DNA from: Gemmatimonadales bacterium
GTDB taxonomy: Bacteria; Gemmatimonadota; Gemmatimonadetes; Gemmatimonadales; GWC2-71-9
Assembly (NCBI GenBank): GCA_020633775.1
Contig: JACKDA010000008.1
Coordinates: 15,420 to 79,419 of the forward strand
Direction: 5' to 3'
Length of the DNA stretch: 64,000 nt
The translations under genes and the position numbers were made by a program. Under the pieces are notes generated by a model. The model was not told the DNA's origin, ran no database searches, and saw nothing but the letters and a program-made list of their open reading frames with translations. Shown here in pieces: positions 1-9,891 of this stretch. The first letter of the stretch is position 1. Every line of letters begins with the position of its first letter.

Positions 1-26
1 CGGGCGAGGAGGCGTCGACGCGTCAT
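1..26 (-). CDS. Possible 5' end of a truncated gene
   Basis: An ATG on the minus strand at 26-24 follows an AGGA at a plausible spacing and opens MTRRRLLA, which looks like the start of a signal peptide, before the window ends. Only eight codons are visible and the frame could be chance. It would be the gene downstream of guaB on the same strand. Confidence 0.25.
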
Positions 27-86
27 GTCACGTCCTGGAGAGGGTGGTGGGAAGGTCGGAGCGGCGGGACTGCGGGGTCGGGACCG

Positions 87-1616
<1,530 letters not shown>

Positions 1617-1997
1617 TCAACCCGCCGGACCATCGGAGGTCGGCGGCTCGGGCGCGGGGGTCGCGGGCTTGGTCGGCCCCGACGGGGCGCTCGTCACCTC
1701 GCGCGCCACCTTGGTCGTCTCGTCGACGACCGCCTGGGCCGCGGAGGCGAGTCCCTTCATCACCTTCGCCGCCCCGTCGAAGAGCCCCACCGTCCCGGTG
1801 ATCGCGCTGATCGGCGCCTTGCCGGCCCGCATCGTGTCCTCCACCCGCTCGCTCAGCCGGGTGAACAGGTTGTCCGGGGTCGCCCGCTCGGCGTACTTGC
1901 TCTCGAGGAACTCGACATAGTCGAGCACCTGGTATCCCCGCTCGTCGGGCAGTGCCTCCAGGCGGCGGAGGATCCGGTCGCGCAGGTGCTGTTCCAT
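1617..1997 (-). CDS. Small hypothetical protein, DUF2281-like N-terminus
   Basis: This 126-residue protein has an N-terminal stretch (about 8-36, LPDERGYQVLDYVEFLESK) that resembles the DUF2281/VapB-type helical module. An alanine-rich amphipathic helix follows (about 60-98), then a disordered Pro/Thr/Ala tail. No catalytic motif is visible. It sits 19 bp downstream of a secreted SH3-like gene and just before guaB on the same strand. It could be an antitoxin-like or structural protein, but no toxin partner is adjacent. Function unknown. Confidence 0.75.
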   Translation of the reverse strand: MEQHLRDRILRRLEALPDERGYQVLDYVEFLESKYAERATPDNLFTRLSERVEDTMRAGKAPISAITGTVGLFDGAAKVMKGLASAAQAVVDETTKVAREVTSAPSGPTKPATPAPEPPTSDGPAG

Positions 1998-2016
1998 CGG
2001 GCCTCCTCCCCTCTCC

Positions 2017-3051
2017 TCAGTCGAGACGCCGGACCAGGTCGATCACCGGTGTCGGAAGGTAGCGCGTGCGGCCGGCCCGGACAGTGGCCCGGACGCGGAC
2101 CTCGGCGAGCGGCTCGAGCGCCCGCCAGGTCGCGACCTCCTTCTCGGAGACGAGCAGGTACACGAAGCCGGTCTCGGGCAACGGGCCGCGAGCCAGCACG
2201 TAGGGCTGCCCCAGCGGGAGCTCCGGTCGGAGCTCGTCGGCCTGCTGGACGGCGAGCACCTGGAGCGACCACTCGACGGTCTGCCCGACGTAACGCTCGG
2301 GGTCATCGCGGACGTCCTGACCCGAGACCCCGCCGGCCGCCTGCACCCCGCCCAGTGCCCCGTCGCGGACCCAGACGTCGAGCTGGATCCGGCTCCAGCC
2401 GTTGCGCCGCTCGACGAGCCGCCCGCGACGGGTCGCCTCGAGCACCCCGATCGGCGATCCGCCGGCCTCGGCCGCGAAGCTCGAGCCACCCTGGATGGCC
2501 ACGACACCGCTGTCGGGCGTGGCCGTCGGCTGGGCGGCGCGGCCCGCTGGGGCGGCTGCGGCGGGAGCCGGCGGTGGTGGCGTCGGCGCGGGTGCCGCGA
2601 GGGAGGCCACCGCCACCCACGCGGTGCGGCGCACCTGCGTCCACGAGCCGCTGGTCCCGAGCCGATCGAAGAGCGCCCCGGTCCGCGCCGCTGCCCGCAC
2701 CGGCGCCGAAGCGTCGGCGGAGCTGCGGATCGGCGTCTGGTCCACGGTGATCGAGACGTCGAAGCCGTCGCGCGTGTCGGCGCGCACGGCGCGGGTCTCG
2801 ACCCAGCCGGTGAAGGTGACCTCGCGCCAGCCGGCCCGGGTCTGCCCGAAGCTGACGGCGGCGTTGCGGGAGAGGGTGCCGAGGGGAGTGCCGCCGGGAT
2901 CCTTGTGGAAGTCGGCGCTCGCAGGCATCCGGTCGCCACCCTGGGCGGCGAGGGGCGCCGCGAGGAGCGGCAGCAGCAGCAACAGGCCGCGGCGTGCCGG
3001 ACCGAGTGGAGCAGGGCTTCGCGGCGGGGTAGATTGCGGGATTGCGGTCAC
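2017..3051 (-). CDS. Secreted protein with SH3-like segments
   Basis: The 344-residue product has a long leader, with a hydrophobic signal sequence at about 21-37 (GLLLLLPLLAAPLAAQ). Two bacterial SH3-like segments follow: about 46-75, with GTLSRNAAVSFGQTRAGWREV, and about 190-225, with a similar RRGRLVERRNGWSRIQ. An Ala/Pro-rich linker separates them. The C-terminal domain is not recognised. The start may lie slightly downstream, because the 17 residues before the signal core are unusual and the ATG is only 30 bp from the divergent gpmI start. It is probably periplasmic; ligand unknown. Confidence 0.75.
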   Translation of the reverse strand: MTAIPQSTPPRSPAPLGPARRGLLLLLPLLAAPLAAQGGDRMPASADFHKDPGGTPLGTLSRNAAVSFGQTRAGWREVTFTGWVETRAVRADTRDGFDVSITVDQTPIRSSADASAPVRAAARTGALFDRLGTSGSWTQVRRTAWVAVASLAAPAPTPPPPAPAAAAPAGRAAQPTATPDSGVVAIQGGSSFAAEAGGSPIGVLEATRRGRLVERRNGWSRIQLDVWVRDGALGGVQAAGGVSGQDVRDDPERYVGQTVEWSLQVLAVQQADELRPELPLGQPYVLARGPLPETGFVYLLVSEKEVATWRALEPLAEVRVRATVRAGRTRYLPTPVIDLVRRLD

Positions 3052-3081
3052 GAATCGGGAGTGTAGGCGTCGCGGAGGATC

Positions 3082-4635
3082 ATGTCAAACAGCGTTGAGC
3101 GGGCAGCACCGGTCATCCTCGTCGTCCTCGATGGCTGGGGATGGCGCACCGCCCCCGAGGGCAACGCAATCGCCCTCGCCGACACCCCGACCTGGGACCG
3201 GCTGGTGGCCCGTGCACCGCGGACCCTCCTCGAGGCCTCGGGCCTCCGGGTCGGGCTCCCCGAGGGGCAGATGGGCAACAGCGAGGTCGGCCACCTGAAC
3301 CTCGGCGCCGGTCGGGTCGTGCCCCAGGACCTGGTCCGCATCAACCAGAGTATCGACCGGGGGGAGTTCGCCCGGCTCCCCGCCCTGGCCGAGCTCGCGG
3401 CGCACGTCCGCCAGACCGGCGGCACGGTCCACCTCGTCGCCCTGCTGGGCGCCGGCGGGGTCCACGCGATCGACACCCACCTCCTCGCCGCGATCCGGGC
3501 ATTCGTCGCGCTCGACGTCCCCCGGATCGCGATCCACGGCTTCCTCGACGGCCGCGACTCGCCCCCGATGTCGGCGGCAGGGGTCGTCACCGAGCTCGAG
3601 CAGCAGGTGGCCGCGATCGGCGGCGGGCGCACCGCCGTGGCCTCGCTCGTGGGCCGCTACTTCGCGATGGATCGCGACCGACGCTGGGACCGCACCGCGC
3701 TCGCGTGGCACCTCCTCGTCGACGGCACCGGGACCCCGGTCACCGACCCGGTCGCCGGGATCCGCGCCGCCTACGATCGCGGCGAGACCGACGAGTTCAT
3801 CCGGCCGCTGGTCGTGACCCGCGACGGCGCCCCGGTGGCGACGATGCGCGACGGCGACGCCGTCTTCTTCGGGAACTATCGCTCGGACCGGATGCGACAG
3901 ATCGTCGCGGCGCTGACCACCGAGGGGTTCGAGGGGTTCGACGTCACGGGCCGGCCGGCGCTGCGCGCCGCGTCGATGACCCAGTACGACCAGACGTTCA
4001 CCCTGCCGCAGGCGTTCCCGCCGTTCTCGATGGCTCGCATCCTCGCCGAGGAGCTGGGCACGGCCGGGCGGACGCAGTTCCGCACCGCGGAGACCGAGAA
4101 GTACCCGCACGTCACCTACTTCTTCAACGGCGGCCACGAACCGCCGTGGACCGGCGAGGAGCGCGAGCTGGTGGCATCCCAGCAGGTGGCCACCTATGAC
4201 CTCGCGCCGGAGATGAGTGCCGTGGGGATCACCGACACGCTGCTCCGCGCCATCGAGCGGGGCGAGCACGACTTCTTCCTCTGCAACTTCGCCAATGCCG
4301 ACATGGTCGGTCACACCGGCGTGCTTCCGGCCGTGCGCACCGCGGTCGAAACCGTCGATGCGTGCCTCGCCCGGCTGCTCCCCGCCGCCGAGCGGCGCGG
4401 CGCGCGTCTGCTCATCACCGCCGACCACGGCAACGCCGAGCAGATGATCGACCCCGTGACCGGCGGCCCCCACACGGCCCACACCACCAACCCGGTCCCC
4501 TTCCTCGGCGTCGGCGACGGACTCCCCGGCTTCCGTGCAGGCGGCGCGCTCTGTGACGTCGCCCCAACCGTCCTCCAGTTGCTCGGCCTCCCGCAACCGG
4601 CCGAAATGACCGGCCGTTCCCTTCTCCCGGACTGA
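3082..4635 (+). CDS. gpmI: 2,3-bisphosphoglycerate-independent phosphoglycerate mutase
   Basis: GpmI interconverts 3- and 2-phosphoglycerate in glycolysis and gluconeogenesis through a phosphoserine intermediate, using two Mn2+ ions. The 517-residue protein has the full length. It shows the metal site VVLDGWG (Asp17), the phosphorylated serine in MGNSEVGHLNLGAGR (Ser67), DGRDSPP, and the C-terminal metal ligands in NFANADMVGHTG and TADHGNAE. The start has a clear GGAGG eight bases upstream. A TAGATT hexamer at about 3029-3034 may be its -10 element, inside the 5' end of the divergent gene. Confidence 0.98.
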   Translation: MSNSVERAAPVILVVLDGWGWRTAPEGNAIALADTPTWDRLVARAPRTLLEASGLRVGLPEGQMGNSEVGHLNLGAGRVVPQDLVRINQSIDRGEFARLPALAELAAHVRQTGGTVHLVALLGAGGVHAIDTHLLAAIRAFVALDVPRIAIHGFLDGRDSPPMSAAGVVTELEQQVAAIGGGRTAVASLVGRYFAMDRDRRWDRTALAWHLLVDGTGTPVTDPVAGIRAAYDRGETDEFIRPLVVTRDGAPVATMRDGDAVFFGNYRSDRMRQIVAALTTEGFEGFDVTGRPALRAASMTQYDQTFTLPQAFPPFSMARILAEELGTAGRTQFRTAETEKYPHVTYFFNGGHEPPWTGEERELVASQQVATYDLAPEMSAVGITDTLLRAIERGEHDFFLCNFANADMVGHTGVLPAVRTAVETVDACLARLLPAAERRGARLLITADHGNAEQMIDPVTGGPHTAHTTNPVPFLGVGDGLPGFRAGGALCDVAPTVLQLLGLPQPAEMTGRSLLPD

Positions 4636-4640
4636 TCTGC

Positions 4641-5351
4641 GTGCGACGCATTCGCCTGTTCCTGCTCCCGCTCCTCCTCGGCGGCACGATCCCGATCGCC
4701 GCCCAGGTCGGCCACGACCCCGGGACGTCCCCCTTCCGCGACATCCGGACCGGGACCGCCTGGGAGATCTACGGCGGCTCGATCAAGGGCTCGGGCGGAC
4801 CGATCCCCGTCGGGCCGCGCGACGGGCCGTACCTCGGCGTTCGTGCCCTCCTCCGGGCGAAGAACACCGTCTCGATCGGCTTCGGCGTCTGGAACGCCTT
4901 CACCGAGCGCACGGTCCTCGATCCGACCGTCACCCCGTCCGCGCGGGAGGTCGGCGTCCGGGACGCCCACCTGCTCGCCGGGGAGGTGACGCTCCAGTTC
5001 AATCTGACCGGCGGGAAGCAGTGGCATCGCTTTGCCCCCTTCGCCGGGGTGGGGCTCGGGTTCGTGAAGAACACCTCCGGGGACGACGGGGACCCGGGCG
5101 GGTACGCGTTTGGTTCGAAGTTCTACTTCGCCCCCATGGTCGGTGCGAGATTGTTCGCGGCGGAGCGTCTCTACCTTCGGGCCGAGGCGCGCGGCTTCAC
5201 CTGGAAGGTGAGTTACCCGCCGTCGTACAGCATCGAGCCGGCCGACGATCCCGGCACCGCCGAGTCGCCGAACGCGATCAATCCGCTCGGGCGCGGCAGC
5301 CAGTATGTCTTCGCGCCGGCGCTCTCGCTCGGCATCGGGTTCGCGTTCTGA
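4641..5351 (+). CDS. Outer-membrane beta-barrel protein, hypothetical
   Basis: A GTG start five bases after the gpmI stop opens a 236-residue protein with a signal peptide (about 1-21, ending PIAAQ). Alternating hydrophobic and aromatic strands follow (YLGVRALLRAKNTVSIGFGVW, FAPFAGVGLGFVKN, LYLRAEARGF). The terminal strand ends in Phe (ALSLGIGFAF), the usual BAM recognition signature. It is probably an eight-to-ten-stranded outer-membrane barrel of unknown cargo. It abuts the next gene (stop at 5351, ATG at 5352), so they are probably co-transcribed. Confidence 0.8.
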   Translation: MRRIRLFLLPLLLGGTIPIAAQVGHDPGTSPFRDIRTGTAWEIYGGSIKGSGGPIPVGPRDGPYLGVRALLRAKNTVSIGFGVWNAFTERTVLDPTVTPSAREVGVRDAHLLAGEVTLQFNLTGGKQWHRFAPFAGVGLGFVKNTSGDDGDPGGYAFGSKFYFAPMVGARLFAAERLYLRAEARGFTWKVSYPPSYSIEPADDPGTAESPNAINPLGRGSQYVFAPALSLGIGFAF

Positions 5352-5777
5352 ATGGCGATCACCAGCCGCTTGACCCGGCGGGTGGCCTTCCACGCGAGAC
5401 ACCGGATGACGTTGCCGCAGTGGAGCGCGGCCGATGCCGAGGCGCGCTTCGGTTGGACGGCACGATCGCCCGGGCACGGGCATCTCTATCGGGTGGCCGT
5501 GACGGTGGGCGGCACGCCGGACCCCGAGACGGGGGCGCTGCTCGACCTCGTGGCGCTTGACGCACTGTTGCAGCAGCAGGTGATCGACCCGATGGAGGGG
5601 CAGGACCTCAACGCGGCGGTCGCCGAGTTCGCCCGCGGAGATGCCCTGCCGACCTGCGAGGCCCTCGCCGCCGTGATCTGGCGACGCCTGGCGCCCCGTC
5701 TCGCGGACGGGCTCCGGCTGGAGCGTGTCGTCGTCGCCGAGGACGACACACTCGAAGGGGAATGTCTCGGCGCCTGA
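5352..5777 (+). CDS. 6-pyruvoyl-tetrahydropterin synthase/QueD-like protein with altered active site
   Basis: The 141-residue protein has the PTPS/QueD fold signature. The zinc ligands are present: His17 in FHARH, and His42 and His44 in GHGHLY. TGALLDLVAL follows, and a pterin-anchoring Glu is near 130. The catalytic Cys normally found six residues before the first HGH histidine is Thr36. The Asp-His pair of the usual LDHxxLN motif reads ME-G-QDLN (82-87). Zinc and pterin binding therefore look kept, but the standard triad is lost. It may be a different lyase or a binding protein. It is packed between two outer-membrane barrel genes and overlaps the leader of the next. Confidence 0.8.
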   Translation: MAITSRLTRRVAFHARHRMTLPQWSAADAEARFGWTARSPGHGHLYRVAVTVGGTPDPETGALLDLVALDALLQQQVIDPMEGQDLNAAVAEFARGDALPTCEALAAVIWRRLAPRLADGLRLERVVVAEDDTLEGECLGA

Positions 5778-5806
5778 CCACGACTCCAGCCGGGGAAGTC
5801 CTCGAC

Positions 5807-6601
5807 ATGTCGAACCGATCCATTGCCACGGCCCTCGCCGCCCTCCTCGTGCTCCCTGCCGGCACGATCGCGGGGCAGCGCACCAATGACGAGTCGCGGC
5901 TGGTGGTCGGCCTGAACCTCGGCTACATCGGCGGTGGCGAGCTGTGGGGCACCACCCAGCCGATCCCCGCCAACAACGCGCAGACCGACCAGTTCGGGCT
6001 GAGCCGCAACCTCCGCGGCAACATCACGATGAGCGGACACCTGATCTACTTCCCGCGCCCGACGCTCGGGATCTCGGGTGAACTCGTCTACCTCGGCCTC
6101 GGGACGACCTCCCAGTGCCGCCTGCTGACCACCACCGGCGACGTCTTCAACCGGCTGGCGTGTGACGCGCTCGTCGGCAAGGAGGGCTCGGCCTCGGCAA
6201 TCGGGCTGCTTGCGGGCGGCGTGTGGCGACCGGTGCCGCGTGGCGACGTCCAGCTCTACGTGAAGGGACAGGGCGGCCTCGCCCTCGTGCCGCGCAGCAC
6301 CACGAGTCTCATCTCGTTCTTCGGGATCGAGGATGAGTTCGCGCTGCCGATCTACACCGAGGATGGCTCGCGGGTCGCTGCGCCGATCGGCACCCTCAGC
6401 TTCGGGCTCGCCACCGCCCCGAACAATGGCTACCAGTTCAGCGTCGAGTTCCGCGCCACGGCGGTCCAGCTCCAGGTCGTCGAGGGACCGGCTGCACGCG
6501 GTGACTTCAACCCGGTCGTCGGGTCGGCGTGGCAGGTGCTCCCCAGCGTCACGCTCGGCTTCGACATCGTCCTCGAGAAGCGCCGCGGCCGCCGCTACTA
6601 G
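5807..6601 (+). CDS. Outer-membrane beta-barrel protein, hypothetical
   Basis: The start is taken at the ATG at 5807, after a GGGGAAG ribosome-binding site and directly before a signal peptide (MSNRSIATALAALLVLPAG). An upstream ATG in the same frame would overlap the PTPS-like gene by 16 bases and add a non-signal leader. The 264-residue mature region has alternating barrel strands (RLVVGLNLGYIGGGEL, GISGELVYLGLG, YQFSVEFRATAVQLQVV) and ends with a strand before RRGRRY rather than a terminal Phe. Function unknown. Confidence 0.78.
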   Translation: MSNRSIATALAALLVLPAGTIAGQRTNDESRLVVGLNLGYIGGGELWGTTQPIPANNAQTDQFGLSRNLRGNITMSGHLIYFPRPTLGISGELVYLGLGTTSQCRLLTTTGDVFNRLACDALVGKEGSASAIGLLAGGVWRPVPRGDVQLYVKGQGGLALVPRSTTSLISFFGIEDEFALPIYTEDGSRVAAPIGTLSFGLATAPNNGYQFSVEFRATAVQLQVVEGPAARGDFNPVVGSAWQVLPSVTLGFDIVLEKRRGRRY

Positions 6602-6610
6602 GCCAGCCGC

Positions 6611-7831
6611 GTGTCCGGACCGTGCAGCTACGATGAGGCCCTCGACCGCCTGCTCGGGGTCACGGCGCCGCAACCGACGCTCCGCCTCCCCCTCGCCCAG
6701 GCGGGAGGCCTCTTTCTCGCGGAGTCGGTGGTGGCCCGGGTTCCGGTGCCGCGGTGGCGCTCCGCCTCGATGGACGGGTTCGCGGTGCACGGCGACGACA
6801 TCGGCGGTGCGACTCCGGAGCAGCCCGTCCCGCTGACCCTCGTCGGCGCCACCGCTGCGGGTGGCGCCACCCCACCCCGCATTCCACGGGGGACCGCGTG
6901 GCGCGTCGCCACCGGTGGCCCGATTCCCCCCGGGATCGACAGCGTGATCCGGCAGGAAGACGTGACCGAGGATGGGGCGATCCTCGCCGTTCGGGGCACG
7001 CGCGACGTCGGCCGCAACGTGCGGGAGGAGGGGGCCGACGTCGCGGTCGGGACGGCCGTGCTGCAGGCCGGGCAGGAACTCAGCGCGGGCCGCCTCGCCC
7101 TCCTCGCGTCGCTGGCGGAGTTCCACCCGGTGGTGCACCGGCGACCGCGGGTCGGGGTCCTCACCTCGGGCGACGAGGTCGTCGGACCCGACGCGGAAGA
7201 TGCGATCCTCGACGGCAGCGGGATCGGTGACGCGAACCAACCGATGCTCGCCTCGCTCATCCACGACGCGGGCGGGGTGACGGTGCCCCTCGGTCGGGTG
7301 CGGGACGACCCCGCGGCGATGGTCGACGCCATCCAGGCGGCGGGGGACATCGATCTCCTGCTCACGGCCGGGGGCGTCAGCGTCGGGCCCCACGATCACG
7401 TCCCGTCGGTGATGGCAGCCCTCGGGGCGGAGGCGGTCGTGCACCGGGTACGGATCCGTCCCGGCGGCCCGACTCGCCTGGCGGTGCTGCCCGGGGGCGT
7501 CCCCTGGCTCGGCCTCCCCGGCAACCCGGTCTCGGCGTTCGTGGTCTTCCTCCTCCTCGGCCGCCCCGCGATCCGTCGGCTGCTGGGGGACCCGGCCGCG
7601 GCCCCGGCGTTCCACGCCGCCGTGCTGGCCGAGCCCGTGGCGCGTCACCCGACGCTGGATCAGTTCATCCGGGTGACCCTCTCGGGAGATGCGATCCCGC
7701 GGGCCACCCCGACCGGTGGCCAGGCCTCGTGGGTGCTCACCTCGATCGCGGCGGCCGACGGGGTGGTCCGGATCCCGGCCGGCGAGGGGATCGTGGCCCC
7801 GGGCAGCGACGTCGCCCTGCTGAGGCCCTGA
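6611..7831 (+). CDS. moeA: Molybdopterin molybdenumtransferase
   Basis: MoeA inserts molybdate into adenylylated molybdopterin, the last step of basic Moco synthesis. The 406-residue protein begins with GTG nine bases after the previous stop. It has the MoeA N-terminal pattern (RSASMDGFAV, about 51-60), the MoCF-biosynthesis domain with GVLTSGDEVV and TAGGVSVGPHDHV, and the substrate loop GLPGNPVSAFV. The usual GVSVGDYD appears as GVSVGPHD, a small deviation at a metal/pterin loop. No other moa/moe gene is nearby. Confidence 0.93.
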   Translation: MSGPCSYDEALDRLLGVTAPQPTLRLPLAQAGGLFLAESVVARVPVPRWRSASMDGFAVHGDDIGGATPEQPVPLTLVGATAAGGATPPRIPRGTAWRVATGGPIPPGIDSVIRQEDVTEDGAILAVRGTRDVGRNVREEGADVAVGTAVLQAGQELSAGRLALLASLAEFHPVVHRRPRVGVLTSGDEVVGPDAEDAILDGSGIGDANQPMLASLIHDAGGVTVPLGRVRDDPAAMVDAIQAAGDIDLLLTAGGVSVGPHDHVPSVMAALGAEAVVHRVRIRPGGPTRLAVLPGGVPWLGLPGNPVSAFVVFLLLGRPAIRRLLGDPAAAPAFHAAVLAEPVARHPTLDQFIRVTLSGDAIPRATPTGGQASWVLTSIAAADGVVRIPAGEGIVAPGSDVALLRP

Positions 7832-7840
7832 GGCCCGAGG

Positions 7841-7855
7841 CCGTGGCGCCCACGG
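7841..7855 (+). terminator. Short hairpin after moeA
   Basis: CCGTGG and CCACGG form a six-base stem with a three-base loop ten bases past the moeA stop. No U tract follows, so a terminator role is tentative. It separates moeA from the riboswitch promoter. Confidence 0.35.
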
Positions 7856-7866
7856 GGCGATCGGCC

Positions 7867-7996
7867 TAGATTTGACGGCGTGAAGGGGAGTAGCCCAGCC
7901 ACCGAGACAGGTGGCCGGTGGCATCGTCAAGACTGTCCGCTGCGGCGGGCACGGTGCCATCGAGGCGCGCAAGCGTTTCAGGCGAGACCTTCGTCG
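7867..7996 (+). promoter_or_regulatory. Promoter and yybP-ykoY manganese riboswitch
   Basis: A TAGATT hexamer at 7867-7872 is a good -10, putting transcription start close to 7879. The transcript then contains GAAGGGGAGTAGC at 7882-7894, the hallmark 5' core of the yybP-ykoY aptamer. The 3' core is GAGACCTTC at 7984-7992. GAAGG and CCTTC pair as P1, and GTCAAGACTG lies in the junction. This riboswitch senses Mn2+ and classically controls Mn exporters of the MntP and TerC/Alx types. Here it precedes htpX and terC, which fits. Confidence 0.85.
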
Positions 7997-8026
7997 AGTA
8001 CCGGCGCCATGGGGGCGTCCGGCGTC

Positions 8027-8047
8027 GGCGAGGGCTCGCCTTCAGTG
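8027..8047 (+). terminator. Putative riboswitch expression-platform hairpin
   Basis: GGCGAG and CTCGCC form a six-base stem with a two-base loop (8027-8040), followed by TTCAGTGTTT. It lies between the aptamer and the htpX start and could be the Mn-controlled terminator. The U tract is interrupted and the two-base loop is tight, so the call is tentative. Confidence 0.4.
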
Positions 8048-8067
8048 TTTCAGGGGGGTGCATCCAG

Positions 8068-8904
8068 ATGGTGAACAACATGAAGACCTTCGTCCTGCTC
8101 TCGGGCCTGCTGGCCCTCTTCCTCGTCGGCGGTCAGCTCCTCGGCGGCGCGCAGGGCCTCCTGCTCGGCGGCTCGCTCGGGCTGATCATGACCTTCGTGT
8201 CGTTCTGGTTCTCCGACAGCATGGTGCTGCGCGGCTACCGGGCGCGCGTCGTGACGGCCGAGCAGGCGCCGGCGCTGGTGGCGCTGGTCGACGAGCTGCG
8301 CCAGGCGGCCGAGCTGCCGATGCCGCGGGTGGCGATCATGCCGAGCGCCCAGCCGAACGCGTTCGCGACCGGTCGCTCGCCCGCGAAGGCGGTCGTGGCG
8401 GTGACCGAGGGGATGCTCAAGACCCTCCCCCGCGACGAACTGGCCGGCGTCATCGCGCACGAGCTGGCGCACATCAAGAATCGCGACCTGCTGACCTCGA
8501 CCGTCGCGGCGGGCATCGCGTCGCTGATCGGGTTCCTCCCCTACGCGCTCCTGTTCTTCGGTCGTCGCGACGACGAGGAGGGCGGCGGACTGATGGCGGT
8601 CGGCTTCGCGATCCTCGCGCCGTTCATCGCGATGATCCTCCAGTTCGCGATCTCGCGGCAGCGGGAGTTCGCGGCCGACCGGACCGGCGCGGAGATCCTC
8701 GGGCGGGCACGGCCGCTGGCCCAGGCCCTCACGCGGATCGACGCGATGGCGCGACAGATCCCGATGGACGTCGCCCCGGCGCTCGCCCCGCTCGCGCAGG
8801 TCAACCCGCTGGCCGGACGCGGCGGGATGATGAAGCTCTTCAGCACCCACCCGCCGACCGAGGAACGGGTCGCGGCGCTGCTGGCCATGGACAGCGGGCG
8901 CTGA
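8068..8904 (+). CDS. htpX: HtpX-like membrane zinc metalloprotease (M48)
   Basis: HtpX is an inner-membrane M48 protease that degrades misfolded membrane proteins. The 278-residue protein starts MVNNMKTFVLL, giving two N-terminal membrane helices. It has the zinc motif HELAH in VIAHELAHIKNRDLL, two further helices (SLIGFLPYALLFF, FAILAPFIAMILQF), and the third ligand in EFAADRTGAEI. The frame is open upstream, but residues before this ATG would be translated from the riboswitch, so this start is chosen. terC follows after one base. Coupling to a Mn riboswitch suggests that Mn-stress membrane quality control is co-regulated with export. Confidence 0.93.
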   Translation: MVNNMKTFVLLSGLLALFLVGGQLLGGAQGLLLGGSLGLIMTFVSFWFSDSMVLRGYRARVVTAEQAPALVALVDELRQAAELPMPRVAIMPSAQPNAFATGRSPAKAVVAVTEGMLKTLPRDELAGVIAHELAHIKNRDLLTSTVAAGIASLIGFLPYALLFFGRRDDEEGGGLMAVGFAILAPFIAMILQFAISRQREFAADRTGAEILGRARPLAQALTRIDAMARQIPMDVAPALAPLAQVNPLAGRGGMMKLFSTHPPTEERVAALLAMDSGR

Positions 8905-8905
8905 G

Positions 8906-9859
8906 GTGATCCTGGCCGGGCACCCGCCGGGCGTGTGGATCGGCTTCGCCGCCGTCATCGCCATCCTGCTGGTGCTCGATCTCGGGGTCCTCAATCGCCG
9001 GAGCCATGTCCTGACCCCGCGCGAGGCCGCCGCATGGAGCGGCGGCCTCTTCGCATTGGCGATGGGGTTCGCGGGCTGGCTCTGGAGCCGCGAGGGATCC
9101 ACCGCCGCGCTGGAGTTCGTCACCGGCTACCTCGTCGAGCTCTCGCTCTCGGTCGACAACCTCTTCGTCTTCATCCTGATCTTCCAGTACTTCGCCGTCC
9201 CCGCGCGGCTGCAGCCGAAGGTCCTCAAATGGGGAATCCTCGGGGCGCTGGTGATGCGCGGGATCATGATCGCCTTCGGCGCGCTGCTGCTCGACCGCTT
9301 CCACTGGATCATCTACGTCTTCGGCGCGATCCTCGTCGTCACCGGGGTGCGCATGTTCCAGGGCGGCGACGCCCACCGGGTGGAGCCGGAGAAGAACCCG
9401 CTGGTCCGGCTGGCACGGAAGGTCCTCCCCTTCTCGCGCAGCTACGACGAGGATCGCTTCTTCTACCGGACCCGCACGCGGCGGCTGGCGACCCCGCTGC
9501 TGCTGGTGCTGCTCGTGGTCGAGTGGACCGACCTCGTCTTCGCCATCGACTCGATCCCGGCGATCTTCGCGGTGACCCGCGACCCGTTCATCGTCTACTC
9601 GTCCAACATCTTCGCGATCCTCGGGCTTCGCGCCCTCTTCTTCCTGCTCGCCGGGATGCTCGAGCGGTTCCACTACCTCCAGGCCGGGGTCGCCCTGATC
9701 CTCCTCTTCGTCGGGGCGAAGATGGTCCTCTCCGGGGTCGTCCATGTCCCGACCCCGCTGTCGCTCGGGGTGATCGTCGTCATCCTGGCGACCTCGGTCG
9801 TCGCCTCGCTCGTACGCACCCGCAACGGCGGTGACGGCGTCGCCCCCGCCGGGGGCTAG
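8906..9859 (+). CDS. terC: TerC/Alx family manganese exporter
   Basis: The 317-residue polytopic membrane protein has the TerC hallmarks: VELSLSVDNLFVFILIF in an early helix and VEWTDLVFAIDSIPAIFAVT in a later one. Their Asp residues form the metal path. About eight membrane helices are visible. Members are now linked to Mn2+ export (Alx, MeeF/MeeY). A GTG start one base after the htpX stop implies one transcript under the upstream yybP-ykoY element. That context supports Mn efflux over tellurite resistance. Confidence 0.92.
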   Translation: MILAGHPPGVWIGFAAVIAILLVLDLGVLNRRSHVLTPREAAAWSGGLFALAMGFAGWLWSREGSTAALEFVTGYLVELSLSVDNLFVFILIFQYFAVPARLQPKVLKWGILGALVMRGIMIAFGALLLDRFHWIIYVFGAILVVTGVRMFQGGDAHRVEPEKNPLVRLARKVLPFSRSYDEDRFFYRTRTRRLATPLLLVLLVVEWTDLVFAIDSIPAIFAVTRDPFIVYSSNIFAILGLRALFFLLAGMLERFHYLQAGVALILLFVGAKMVLSGVVHVPTPLSLGVIVVILATSVVASLVRTRNGGDGVAPAGG

Positions 9860-9891
9860 GCCGCCACCCGTCCCCCCCGATAGAATCCGGG

